NCBI GenBank assembly: GCA_002746535.1
Contig: NVWA01000081.1
Location: 1-64,000 of the forward strand
Origin: Planctomycetota bacterium
GTDB lineage: Bacteria; Planctomycetota; GCA-2746535
Length of the DNA stretch: 64,000 nt
Reading direction: 5' to 3'
Below, piece after piece: positions 1 to 8,346 of the stretch (its first letter is position 1; every line of letters begins with the position of its first letter). A program made the translations under genes and the position numbers. The notes below the pieces were generated by a model, which was given only the letters and a program-made list of their open reading frames with translations, ran no database searches and was not told the DNA's origin.

Positions 1-381
1 GGCCAACATTTTATGCAAATGCTGAAACAATTCTGAATTATTCAACAAATATTAACATCACTAAGGTTTAAAGTTTGGTGCAAAGAACTTGCTAAGGATC
101 AATTGACTAACTATTGTGAAATGTTGGGGTTCGTGCCTCACCGCCAACCTACGGCTGACGCCCAATTATTTTTCGAATTAAATATTCTAATTCGTACAAC
201 CATTGACGCATGCGTAGTTTAAAACTTCTTAAAGCTGATGGCCACTAATAACCAGCACATTAGCAAGATCTTTTCATTTAGACAATAGTTGATTTTTCTA
301 TTAATTATATTAAATTTTATGTCGTATTAGTTCTGCAGATATCCATATACAGGTGGAAGGAAACTAAAAAGGAATTTAAAC
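1..381. other. Intergenic region with a REP-like palindrome
   Basis: No coding region could be supported here. The stretch 122-160 is far more GC-rich than its surroundings. It pairs GTTGG (123-127) with CCAAC (144-148) and, read on the minus strand, resembles the common CGTAGGTTGG...CCCAAC class of dispersed palindromes. TTCTAATTCGTACAA (185-199) recurs inverted at 8065-8079. The palindrome ACGCATGCGT lies at 207-216. The leader before the first sigma gene (about 330-381) resembles the leader of the second, consistent with tandem duplication. Confidence 0.4.
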
Positions 382-2127
382 ATGACGGCTAATATTTCAA
401 TCAATTTTGAAAAGGAGATTTACGAAAAGTATTATCAATTAGTTCGCTCAACATGTTTAAGAAGATTGCATCAGAAAGATTCGATTGAAGATGCCATTCA
501 ATCAACTTTTCTGCTTTATATTAGAGAACAAGTTAAAATTAAATCTAATTTAAGTTCATGGTTTTATTGGTCATCTGTTAACGTTTGTAAAGTTATCAAT
601 AATGAGTTAAAAAAACATCAAAGCAAAAAAATGGAAGATGCGGAGAATCAGACTGTCTATTTAAGAAAAAGTGATGAATTCTGTTTAGATAAATTGATTG
701 AATCTCTACCAAAGAAGAAACGAGAGATGCTTCTAATGAGGTTTTTTGATAATTTGAGTTACAAAGAAATTGGTGAAAAAATAAAATGTAAAGAATCAAA
801 TGCACAGAAAATAGTTGAACGAACTATTGCTCAATTACAGAGCAAAGTAAGTATGCGTGATGTCTTGATTACGACTTTATTTGCTCAGTTATTTAATAGT
901 AGGGATGTGTATGCTGCAACTTCAAGTTCCAATAGTTTTATCCTTCAAAATAGTTTAATACAACAATCAATCCTTGAAGGAGTTAAAAAAATGTATCTTT
1001 ATTCTAAATTAAAACTTATGACTGTTCTATGTGTTTGTTTTTTAATTCCGGTCATTATACCTTTGTCGACAAATTTATTTGCTGATGGAGCCGAAGCCGA
1101 AGTTGTAGTAAAAATTTCAAAGACTGATATTTCTGATATGACAGATGCTTCATTAAGCTATCTTGCCAAAAAGCAAAATGAAAATGGTAGTTGGTCTGAT
1201 ACAAAATATAAAAATAATGCTGGAGTGACAGCCTTAAGTTGTTTGGCCTTTTTAGCTGAAGGTAGTCGCCCTGGAGTAGGTAAATATGGTAAAAATATAA
1301 AAAATGGATTAAAATTTATAATCGATAATGTTAATTCTAATGGTGTCATCTCTGCCGGTGGTAATAATCCCATGGGTCCAATGTACGAGCATGTTTTCTC
1401 TTCAATAGCACTGTTGCTTTCTTATCGAGACATGTCTAATAAAGCGAACTTGAGAACTATTTTGGGAAAAGCATTACAAGTTATGCTTAGAAGTCAAAAA
1501 ATAGATGGAGGATGGCGATATCGTTTCTCTCGAGAAGGAAAATCTGATTTGTCTGTAACGGCGAATGTTTTATTTTTATTAAAATTATTTGAAAAAAATG
1601 GATTTACCATTTCATCTGAAAGCTTTAGCAAGGGAGTAAAATACGCAACTACTTGTGCATATCCTGATGGCAAATTTAAATATCGATATTTTGGTGTTAA
1701 GGGTACAACGAGTATGGATGCAATGGGAATTTTGTCTTTAGGTTGGGGAAATAATAATCCATCAAAAAGGTTAGGTAAGGATAACGATCTTGATTGGAGC
1801 GGTGTTACATGTAATGGTAGTTTGAAAAATCAATTGGTTATTCCGGCAAAAAATCGAATAATTGCAGATTTTAAGAGATTGACAATTAATGATTTAAAAA
1901 TTCGTTCTCATTATATTTATAGTTGTTTTTATACAAGTATAGGGTTTTATACCATGGGCGATAAGGACTGGAAACCTTGGTTTCAAAAAACAACTCAAGT
2001 ATTTAAAGCAATGCAAAACGATGATGGCTCTTTTAATGATCAATCCTTTAACACCATTTATACAACCGCCATGGCCGCAATTGTTCTACAAGCATCTAAA
2101 GGTCACTTGGCGATATATGAAAGATAA
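382..2127 (+). CDS. ECF sigma factor fused to exported alpha/alpha-toroid repeat domain
   Basis: Residues 1-170 are an ECF-type sigma factor. A sigma2-like part contains DAIQSTFLLYIREQ, and a sigma4-like part contains LPKKKREMLLMRFFDNLSYKEIG. Residues 204-236 form a basic plus hydrophobic stretch ending in an Ala/Asp-Gly region, which looks like a signal peptide or signal anchor. Residues 250-575 carry prenyltransferase/squalene-oxidase-type QW-like motifs (QNENGSW 265-271, QKIDGGW 372-378, QNDDGSF 545-551), predicting an alpha/alpha toroid outside the cytoplasm. The start is supported by AAGGA at 369-373. An internal AAGGAG (977-982) sits 8 nt before the ATG of codon 204, so the exported half may also be made alone. 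The next gene is a paralog over residues 1-205 only. The toroid's substrate is unknown. Confidence 0.85.
   Translation: MTANISINFEKEIYEKYYQLVRSTCLRRLHQKDSIEDAIQSTFLLYIREQVKIKSNLSSWFYWSSVNVCKVINNELKKHQSKKMEDAENQTVYLRKSDEFCLDKLIESLPKKKREMLLMRFFDNLSYKEIGEKIKCKESNAQKIVERTIAQLQSKVSMRDVLITTLFAQLFNSRDVYAATSSSNSFILQNSLIQQSILEGVKKMYLYSKLKLMTVLCVCFLIPVIIPLSTNLFADGAEAEVVVKISKTDISDMTDASLSYLAKKQNENGSWSDTKYKNNAGVTALSCLAFLAEGSRPGVGKYGKNIKNGLKFIIDNVNSNGVISAGGNNPMGPMYEHVFSSIALLLSYRDMSNKANLRTILGKALQVMLRSQKIDGGWRYRFSREGKSDLSVTANVLFLLKLFEKNGFTISSESFSKGVKYATTCAYPDGKFKYRYFGVKGTTSMDAMGILSLGWGNNNPSKRLGKDNDLDWSGVTCNGSLKNQLVIPAKNRIIADFKRLTINDLKIRSHYIYSCFYTSIGFYTMGDKDWKPWFQKTTQVFKAMQNDDGSFNDQSFNTIYTTAMAAIVLQASKGHLAIYER
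977..993 (+). promoter_or_regulatory. Internal Shine-Dalgarno and ATG inside the sigma-toroid gene
   Basis: AAGGAG at 977-982 is followed after 8 nt by the in-frame ATG of codon 204 (991-993). The encoded MYLYSKLKLMTVLCVCFL stretch has the basic and hydrophobic layout of a signal peptide. The same arrangement, with identical spacing and codon number, occurs in the neighbouring paralog. Internal initiation is an inference. Confidence 0.55.
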
Positions 2128-2382
2128 ACCAGTTTAAATTATTTATCCTGCATAAGCATTGTCATCACAATTATGATCAAAGCTTTATTCAAACACTTAC
2201 TAAGAACAAAGTGTTGTTATGCATTTCCTTCTTTGATCCTAGAAACTGCAAATTCGATTACAACATTGAATATTTTCAAAAGAGAAACTATTTTGATATA
2301 AATTAAATTAATTTATTTTTTCTGTCACTTTTTGAGAGTTCAATTCCCATACTGAAAGTGAAGATAAAAAAAGGTATTTATT

Positions 2383-4263
2383 ATGATAAAAAATATTTCT
2401 ACGAACTTTGAAAAGAAGGTCTACGAAAAGTTTTATTTGCTCGTCCGCACTACTTGTATTAGAAGATTGCATCAAAAAGAATCTATTGACGATGCCATTC
2501 AATCAACATTTTTGCTTTATATAAGAGATCAAATGAATATTAAGTCCAATTTAAGCTCTTGGTTTTATTGGGCTTCAGTGAATGTTTGTAAAGTTATTAA
2601 TAACGATAGTAAGAAAAATCCGAATGATAGCTTAGAGGTTGAATATATAGATGAAGTCGAACATACAAGTAAAAATGATATTTGCTTAGATAATATGCTT
2701 GCATCCTTGCCGAAGAAAAAGCGCGAAGTTCTATTGATGAAGTATTACGACAATATGAGTAATAAAGAAATTGCTGAAAAAACAAAGAGTAAAGAAGCAA
2801 GCGTTAAGAAAGTAATTGAAAGAACTATTTCTCTTTTACAAACTAAATTCAAAAAGAAGGATGTTTTGGTAACAGCCTTATTTGCTCAGTTATTTCATGT
2901 AAACAAAGTTTCATCGGCGACATTAAATTCCAGTGGTTTTATCCTTCAAAATAGTTTAATTCAACAATCAATTGTAAAAGGAGTATTTAAAATGATGTGG
3001 TTAACAAAAGTAAAATTAATGATGACACTAATGGTTTGTTTCACTTTCCCTTTATCTATCTTTATATTGGCGGAGAGTGATATCGAAAAATCAACACCAA
3101 AATTAAAAAATGTGTTTTCATATTTAAAAATTCGATTGACTGACAGGAAAAGCAAAAAACCAATAATAAATAAAGATGTGAAGGTAAAAGTGTCGATATT
3201 TGATACAGAACAATATAAAGTTAATTTAAAAGTGGATGGGAAAGGATTGCTAGAAATACCTTTTTATAAAAAAGGTTACTATAGAGTGAATATCGCTGTT
3301 GAAGATTATTTGTCATATCCATCCATACATCAGTCCATCTTGACTAAAGAAAATGCAGAAAAAGAAATTAGCCTTGAGGGTAGTGGGAAAATTTTTGTGA
3401 CAGGGATTGATAATATGGGAGGCAAAATATCTGCCCTTTCAATTTTTAGTAAGAAAAATAGTTTAATAATAAATTCGACCTATGATCCTGTGAATAATTG
3501 TCATATCTTTAGTGGTTTAAAACTAGGTGACGATAAAGTTTCTATTTCATCAGAAAACTATGTTACTCTAGAGAATCAATCTGTGACGATTGAAAAAGAT
3601 AAAGTTTTTCGTTTAAATGTTGAAATGAAAAAAAGTGAATTGTTTAGTTTTAAAATTTTAAATTCTCAAAAAATTCCGAAAACATTACAAATCACATTAA
3701 GAACATATCCCCTAAAATTTATAAATAAAAAAGGCCGGCAAACAACTTCATTTAATAAAATTGATAAAACACATAATTGTATTGAGCGTGTAAAAGCCAA
3801 TAAAAAAAATCTTTATGTTGTTAAAAAAAGATATGAAAATATTGAAAAAGCCTATATCAAAGCTGATGGTTTTAAAAGCCAAACCATTAAAATATACCCT
3901 GATGAGCTTTATTATGAGATAATTCTTGAATTAAGTGATTCAGCTGAAACTGAAAAAGAAGAAATTCATGGAGGTGTCTTGAAGGGTCTTTTGAATATGG
4001 ATGAGGTATTGTTCATCGAATTAAAACTTTACTCAAATAATTATAAGACGAAACCTTTTGTATCTAGAACACTTATATTGGAAAAATCCGGGCAATTTAA
4101 ATTTAAAAATTTGCCAGCAGGTAAATACAAGTTGTGGGTAAGCAAATTTATGAAAATTGGTAATGTTCTCCCAATGGGATATAAAGGACCAGTGATTATT
4201 AAAAAAGACCAAATCACTAATGTCACAGATAAAAACATTGGTGCTAGAGCTAAGCGTTTTTAA
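2383..4263 (+). CDS. ECF sigma factor fused to exported beta-rich domain (paralog of the preceding gene)
   Basis: Residues 1-205 closely match the preceding gene: sigma2-like DAIQSTFLLYIRDQ, sigma4-like LPKKKREVLLMKYYDNMSNKEIA, then the shared segment SGFILQNSLIQQSI. A hydrophobic signal-like segment (about 204-232) follows. The remaining about 390 residues are beta-rich and unrelated to the toroid of the neighbour. Repeats of the type GSGKIFVTGIDNMGG and SGQFKFKNLPAGKYKLWVSK resemble carboxypeptidase-regulatory/Cna-B-like folds. The start follows an AAAGG with suitable spacing. The internal AAGGAG (2978-2983) and ATG (2992) repeat the codon-204 arrangement. It probably arose by tandem duplication of the sigma part with a swap of the exported part. 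The ligand is unknown. Confidence 0.85.
   Translation: MIKNISTNFEKKVYEKFYLLVRTTCIRRLHQKESIDDAIQSTFLLYIRDQMNIKSNLSSWFYWASVNVCKVINNDSKKNPNDSLEVEYIDEVEHTSKNDICLDNMLASLPKKKREVLLMKYYDNMSNKEIAEKTKSKEASVKKVIERTISLLQTKFKKKDVLVTALFAQLFHVNKVSSATLNSSGFILQNSLIQQSIVKGVFKMMWLTKVKLMMTLMVCFTFPLSIFILAESDIEKSTPKLKNVFSYLKIRLTDRKSKKPIINKDVKVKVSIFDTEQYKVNLKVDGKGLLEIPFYKKGYYRVNIAVEDYLSYPSIHQSILTKENAEKEISLEGSGKIFVTGIDNMGGKISALSIFSKKNSLIINSTYDPVNNCHIFSGLKLGDDKVSISSENYVTLENQSVTIEKDKVFRLNVEMKKSELFSFKILNSQKIPKTLQITLRTYPLKFINKKGRQTTSFNKIDKTHNCIERVKANKKNLYVVKKRYENIEKAYIKADGFKSQTIKIYPDELYYEIILELSDSAETEKEEIHGGVLKGLLNMDEVLFIELKLYSNNYKTKPFVSRTLILEKSGQFKFKNLPAGKYKLWVSKFMKIGNVLPMGYKGPVIIKKDQITNVTDKNIGARAKRF
2978..2994 (+). promoter_or_regulatory. 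Internal Shine-Dalgarno and ATG inside the second sigma fusion gene
   Basis: AAGGAG at 2978-2983 lies 8 nt before the in-frame ATG of codon 204 (2992-2994), immediately followed by a second ATG. The peptide from here (MMWLTKVKLMMTLMVCF) looks like a signal peptide. Position and spacing are the same as in the upstream paralog. Confidence 0.55.
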
Positions 4264-4351
4264 AAGTTTAAAATAAACATTCATTAGTAAAGTAAGTTTA
4301 TTGAATTCTTCACATTACTAATTAAATTTTTGCAAAGTGATTATTTAATTG

Positions 4352-4396
4352 GCATGGATAGACAGGATAAAATTTATTTATCTTTTTTATCCATGC
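4352..4396 (+). terminator. Nested hairpin, possible terminator of the second sigma fusion gene
   Basis: GCATGGATA (4352-4360) pairs with TATCCATGC (4388-4396). Inside the loop GATAAA (4366-4371) pairs with TTTATC (4377-4382). T-rich sequence follows. It lies about 90 bp after the stop codon. The stem is split by unpaired bases, so assignment as a terminator is tentative. Confidence 0.35.
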
Positions 4397-4457
4397 GGTT
4401 ATTTTTGTAACTTAAAAAGTTAAGGGGGAGGTAGGTCTCTATTTTTTAAAATGGTAG

Positions 4458-4493
4458 GGGAGATTAGCCTACGTATGCATAGGTTAATCTTCC
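4458..4493. repeat. Imperfect palindrome with 14-bp wobble-tolerant stem
   Basis: GGGAGATTAGCCTA (4458-4471) pairs with TAGGTTAATCTTCC (4480-4493) if two G-U pairs are allowed. The 8-nt loop is CGTATGCA. The wobble positions suggest an RNA hairpin read on the plus strand, but there is no T-run. Confidence 0.4.
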
Positions 4494-4666
4494 GTAGTTT
4501 AAATGAATATTAAAATGATTTAGGTGCAATTTCCTCTAGAATCTCACTGGGAAAAGGCGAATAACTTTCTTAGATCGTTCATGAATAGAAATTGCAACAT
4601 CACAATAATTTTACCTTTAAATATTATCTAGATGCTCTCTCTTTTTAATTTAAATTCTTCTAATTC

Positions 4667-4698
4667 TTCGGCTAATGAATAATTATTCATTAGCCGAA
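4667..4698. repeat. Perfect 32-bp palindrome
   Basis: TTCGGCTAATGAAT (4667-4680) and ATTCATTAGCCGAA (4685-4698) are exact reverse complements around the self-complementary AATT. It lies 130 bp beyond the stop of the minus-strand acyltransferase gene. There is no T-run on either strand, so it may be a protein-binding dyad, an RNA-end structure or a short repeat rather than a classical terminator. Confidence 0.55.
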
Positions 4699-4827
4699 AA
4701 GATGATAAAAAAGTTGAACGAGTAAATGGCATCAAGCTATTACCCGTTTGATATTTAATTTTTCAGTTCAATGGTTTCTATTTTTTGATAATCAACTTTT
4801 ACACTGACTACTCTACCATTACCAATA

Positions 4828-5664
4828 TCAAGAAGCAAAAACAGCACGATAATTGCCAGACTCTGTATAGCCGAAACGAATTCTTTCTTCCATTGTCATG
4901 GGGCTAACTTGTTTTTCCAAATAATTAGCCACCAGTTTTTCTTGATCTGGTTTTATGAATTCACGGTATAGACTTCTATCTTTTTTTACTTTATTTGATG
5001 CAGTAGAATAGTAATTTAATTTCGATTGATAGCGACTCATTGACACGCTTAATAAGACTGCTGGTGCATTTTGAACTTGCGGACATGCTTTTGGGATTCC
5101 AGCTTCCTTAAAGCACAATAATGCTTTGTAATAATTGACATGTCGTGGGTTTACTTGAATTGCTAGACTTCCATAATTTTTAATATGATGAGTATAAATA
5201 AAAAGATAATTTATCATTAAGCGTAAAATCTCTTTGGAGTTTCTATAGCTTTTATCAATAACTAGTCGAGAGATTTCAGCGATTTTCCCTTTAGTAAATC
5301 TTATATCATTTAGCTCTTTCCTGAATAATTTCATGGCTGGCAGTTTAGAGCTGTCTTCAAATACCATCGTTAAGGAGCCGACAATTTTATTTTTATTATC
5401 TTTAACAATTAATATAACCGTTTCAGGGTCAAAGTCATAATCTTGGATTAAACATTCTGATTGATTTTCTTTTAGGTAACCTTTTTCAAGATATATTTGA
5501 TATGCTAAACGAAAAACTTCTTCACGCTCCTTCAGAGTATTGGCAACTTTGATGAAAAATTCTGGTTTTAATAATTTTTCTTTAATTTTGTCTTTTTGAT
5601 TAAATGAAAACATAGATTTGTTTAATGCTAAGGAAACACCTGAAATATTTTTTTTGTTTTGCAT
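4828..5664 (-). CDS. FeeM-like N-acyl amino acid synthase (GNAT-fold acyltransferase)
   Basis: The sequence has the layout of the N-acyl amino acid synthase/PEP-CTERM-associated acyltransferase group. That layout is EVFRLAYQIYLEKGYL near residue 50, then ETVILIVKDNKNKIVGSLTM (a GNAT beta strand), then LPAMKLFRKELNDIR and IAEISRLVIDKSYRNSKEIL. The block NPRHVNYYKALLCFKEAG lies at about residue 185. Members of this family transfer acyl groups, often from acyl-ACP, to amino acids or similar amines. No signal peptide is seen. AGGAG lies 7 nt before the ATG. The gene follows the DUF2892 gene by 21 bp and is probably cotranscribed with it. The acceptor cannot be read from sequence. Confidence 0.75.
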   Translation of the reverse strand: MQNKKNISGVSLALNKSMFSFNQKDKIKEKLLKPEFFIKVANTLKEREEVFRLAYQIYLEKGYLKENQSECLIQDYDFDPETVILIVKDNKNKIVGSLTMVFEDSSKLPAMKLFRKELNDIRFTKGKIAEISRLVIDKSYRNSKEILRLMINYLFIYTHHIKNYGSLAIQVNPRHVNYYKALLCFKEAGIPKACPQVQNAPAVLLSVSMSRYQSKLNYYSTASNKVKKDRSLYREFIKPDQEKLVANYLEKQVSPMTMEERIRFGYTESGNYRAVFAS

Positions 5665-5685
5665 TTTTTCTCCTATTATTAAAGG

Positions 5686-6003
5686 CTACAACGCATTTTT
5701 AAGGCTGCTTAAATTAACCGTTTTATTGGAATTTTTATTGGTTTTGATTAATGCCCCGTTTGGTTTAAAATAATTTTCTCTTTCTTTGGCGCCTAATCGT
5801 TTTAGTAAAGTTTTAAAGGGGCATTTGTCCGTAAGGCTTGTAAAAATTAAATTTAGATTAATGAACCCTAGAATGATTAAAAAATAGGGGGAAATTAACA
5901 CACTTGTAATTAATACCAAGCAGTTAGAAATGCCTACCACCAATCGAGCGATTCTATCCACACTCCATACTGAAACGCTGCCTATGTTGCTTTGTCTGTT
6001 CAT
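5686..6003 (-). CDS. DUF2892/YgaP-like inner membrane protein
   Basis: A 105-residue protein with the DUF2892 pattern: an N-terminal VWSVDRIARLVVGIS segment, two adjacent hydrophobic helices (about 20-65) and the CP motif in SLTDKCPFKTLLKRLG. Proteins of this family are small inner-membrane proteins, and in YgaP the same domain anchors a rhodanese. No rhodanese is present here. The C-terminal 35 residues are polar. It is the first gene of a probable two-gene operon with the FeeM-like acyltransferase. AAAGG precedes the ATG. Function is unknown. Confidence 0.7.
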   Translation of the reverse strand: MNRQSNIGSVSVWSVDRIARLVVGISNCLVLITSVLISPYFLIILGFINLNLIFTSLTDKCPFKTLLKRLGAKERENYFKPNGALIKTNKNSNKTVNLSSLKNAL

Positions 6004-6225
6004 TCTTTAGCCTTTGGTAAATTTATTCTTAATACCTTGCCTTTTATATAGTAAGCAACATCTAGAATCAATTTTCTTCAAAAAAATTGAAGTTTTTAAG
6101 TTTTTTTTTAATTTGGAGGGTTTATGAAGTAATGGATAGGGTAATTGTGAATGAGGAGCTAGAATTAGGTAGGTTCTAATAATTGTTAGGAGGGATAAAC
6201 TTAATATTGAAAGTAGCTATTGTAT

Positions 6226-7788
6226 TTATTTTGAACCAAAGGTTAGCGCCTTCTCATCGCCAGCATTTGATAATCCAATAGTCTCTTCTAATCTTTTCTT
6301 TTCGTATACAGCTAAATAGCTATTTTTGCTTATACTCAATTGCTGACAGTCATCTTTTAAATCATAAAGTATTGATTTTTTTTGCAGAGGAAACTTATTC
6401 ACAAAAGAGCTAAATTTAGAATGGTTCGGCACTATCTCTGGTTTTACCGATTCTATAATAATATTGTCAAATATACCGCTGCTTAAACTGTAAATATATA
6501 TTTTTTTGTTATCTGTTGAGGTACCATATACTAAGCCTTTTCTGATACCGTCAAACCAAATATCAATGCAATCTTCAGTAACATATATTGTCCGTTTAAA
6601 CCATTGGCCAAAATATCCTTTTTTTATATTTTGATTTTTACTTCGTTTTGCAATCTCAGAATCACTCAATCTTATTACTTTTCGTAAACCAGCAAAATTA
6701 AATATATTTTTATTTGAGGGATAACTACTTTTGAATACATTTATTCCACCTTTTTGGATTTTATTTCCACGAGGTACGATATAGTCATTAGAAAGCGTTA
6801 TTTTAATCGGCAATTGAAATTCAGAAATATCTAATTCAAACATTGAGCCCTCACTTGCATACAAACAATTTGACTTATTTACGCCCAAACTATTTATTAT
6901 GTATACTTTCCCATGAACAGGTTTAATGCCTGAATAATTCTCGTTCTCGTCAAAGTTCCATTTTTGAATAGATTTAAATTTTGGTGAAATATTTGTTGGT
7001 ATTATGGTGTTAGGTTGGGGTTCATTTATAAAAGAAATCCAAGCTAAATAGCCACCAGCCAATATAAGTGTTATGGCCAAAAAAGATATAATGGTAGAAG
7101 TTGTTGCTTTTTGTGTAGCAATATTTGTAGCAATTGAATTAGGAGATGTGGCAACATCTGCACATTTATTTTTAAAAGAATCTGAAGCGGCTTCTAATGG
7201 GGTGTTCAATGTTAATTCTGTTATAAGAGGTATGCTCAAAGCTACGCCTGCTTTTTGCAATTGACCTCTTAATCTTTCGAGCCCGCGTGCTACTTGAGTA
7301 CGTAAGGTTTTTTCTGGCAATTCGAGAGAACGAGAAGCATCAGCATAAGAAAACTCTTCAAACAATACTAACCAAATCGGTGTTCGATATTTTTCAGGTA
7401 GTAATGCTACGGATTTTCTAACCATTTGCTGGAGTTCTTCTTTTTCCTGGGTATTTTCAGCGTTTATATATCCCTTATTTTGTGCACTATATTTCTCAAG
7501 TCTACTCGATCTTCTTTTTTCTTCGATTTTTTTATTTTTACAGGTATTTATTACGATGCGCATAAGCCAAGCCCTTAGATTTGTTCCTAATTGATATTGA
7601 TATAAATCATGCATACATTTAACAAAAGCAACTTGTACGGCATCTTCTGCATCTGCATTATTACCGCTGAACTGAAAGGCCGTACGAAAAGCAGAATCAC
7701 TATATCGCAAAAAAATCTCAGCCAAATACTCGGGCGTCTTTAAATCGCGATAGCCCTTCACTAATTCATCATCACTTAATTGTTTCAT
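6226..7788 (-). CDS. ECF sigma factor with membrane segment and C-terminal beta-rich exported domain
   Basis: Residues 1-185 form a standard ECF sigma factor. Sigma2 contains DAEDAVQVAFVKCMHDLYQY and LRAWLMRIVINTCKN. Sigma4 contains LPEKYRTPIWLVLFEEFSYADAS and LRTQVARGLERLRGQ. A Ser/Thr/Ala linker leads to a transmembrane helix at 231-253. The last about 265 residues are beta-rich, with many Asp, Asn and aromatic residues, and could be a lectin/LamG-like fold, but the family is not certain. Unlike the two fusions at 382-4263, no internal ribosome site precedes the membrane helix. The start has only a weak GGA. The C-terminal domain may sense an extracellular ligand or sequester the sigma factor at the membrane (inference). 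Confidence 0.8.
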   Translation of the reverse strand: MKQLSDDELVKGYRDLKTPEYLAEIFLRYSDSAFRTAFQFSGNNADAEDAVQVAFVKCMHDLYQYQLGTNLRAWLMRIVINTCKNKKIEEKRRSSRLEKYSAQNKGYINAENTQEKEELQQMVRKSVALLPEKYRTPIWLVLFEEFSYADASRSLELPEKTLRTQVARGLERLRGQLQKAGVALSIPLITELTLNTPLEAASDSFKNKCADVATSPNSIATNIATQKATTSTIISFLAITLILAGGYLAWISFINEPQPNTIIPTNISPKFKSIQKWNFDENENYSGIKPVHGKVYIINSLGVNKSNCLYASEGSMFELDISEFQLPIKITLSNDYIVPRGNKIQKGGINVFKSSYPSNKNIFNFAGLRKVIRLSDSEIAKRSKNQNIKKGYFGQWFKRTIYVTEDCIDIWFDGIRKGLVYGTSTDNKKIYIYSLSSGIFDNIIIESVKPEIVPNHSKFSSFVNKFPLQKKSILYDLKDDCQQLSISKNSYLAVYEKKRLEETIGLSNAGDEKALTFGSK

Positions 7789-8346
7789 AAGAATCCAAGT
7801 CTTTTACGAAAGTTTTGATTCATAATATCTCTATAGCATCGCTCATAGGCTTTATTCTTCAAATTTATTCAAACTTTTTCAAAAATTATTTTATTTTCAA
7901 TATGAAATTAGCACGAGTGTATGATGGGAAGTCGTTCTTGAAAAGGAATGCTAAAAGAAATTATAAGGAAACGTCGGTAGCGTTAGCTTGATTGTATTTT
8001 GATGAATAGCTTGTTACTGATTTTTTTAACATGTATAGGAGTGAGAAGTTAGAGTTTTCAATATTTGTACGAATTAGAACCTAACTATTATATTTAATTT
8101 AAGACAAATAGGCATGCTATAAATAAAAGTCATGAAAACTCAAGGAGAGCTAACGCATCGCCCCCAACAAACATCTACAGTGAAGAATTTAATTATTAAG
8201 TTTTATAGATCGAAATGAATAAATTCTTTTAAAGACTTTTGATTGCAAAAGAAAAGAATAGGCCAAATATTGTTTCATCTTTTTCTAGTTAAAAAAAATT
8301 TATAAAATTTCAACATAGATATGTCTAAATATTTCAACCCCACTAT
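7789..8346. other. 558-bp intergenic region, no gene seen
   Basis: No coding region could be supported on either strand. TTGTACGAATTAGAA (8065-8079) is the exact reverse complement of 185-199. GCGTTAGCT near 7980 and AGCTAACGC near 8150 form a distant inverted pair that might bound a small degenerate element, but this is weak. Confidence 0.4.

Larger units (their letters stand above)
4264..4827. other. 564-bp intergenic region with three hairpins
   Basis: No gene is supported. It holds three inverted repeats, listed separately: 4352-4396, 4458-4493 and 4667-4698. The flanking genes converge on this region, so at least one hairpin may end transcription. Confidence 0.5.

Noticed and set aside
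2192-2215. AACACTT/AAGTGTT hairpin after the first sigma fusion gene
   Set aside because: A 7-bp AT-rich stem without a following T-run is not distinguishable from background.
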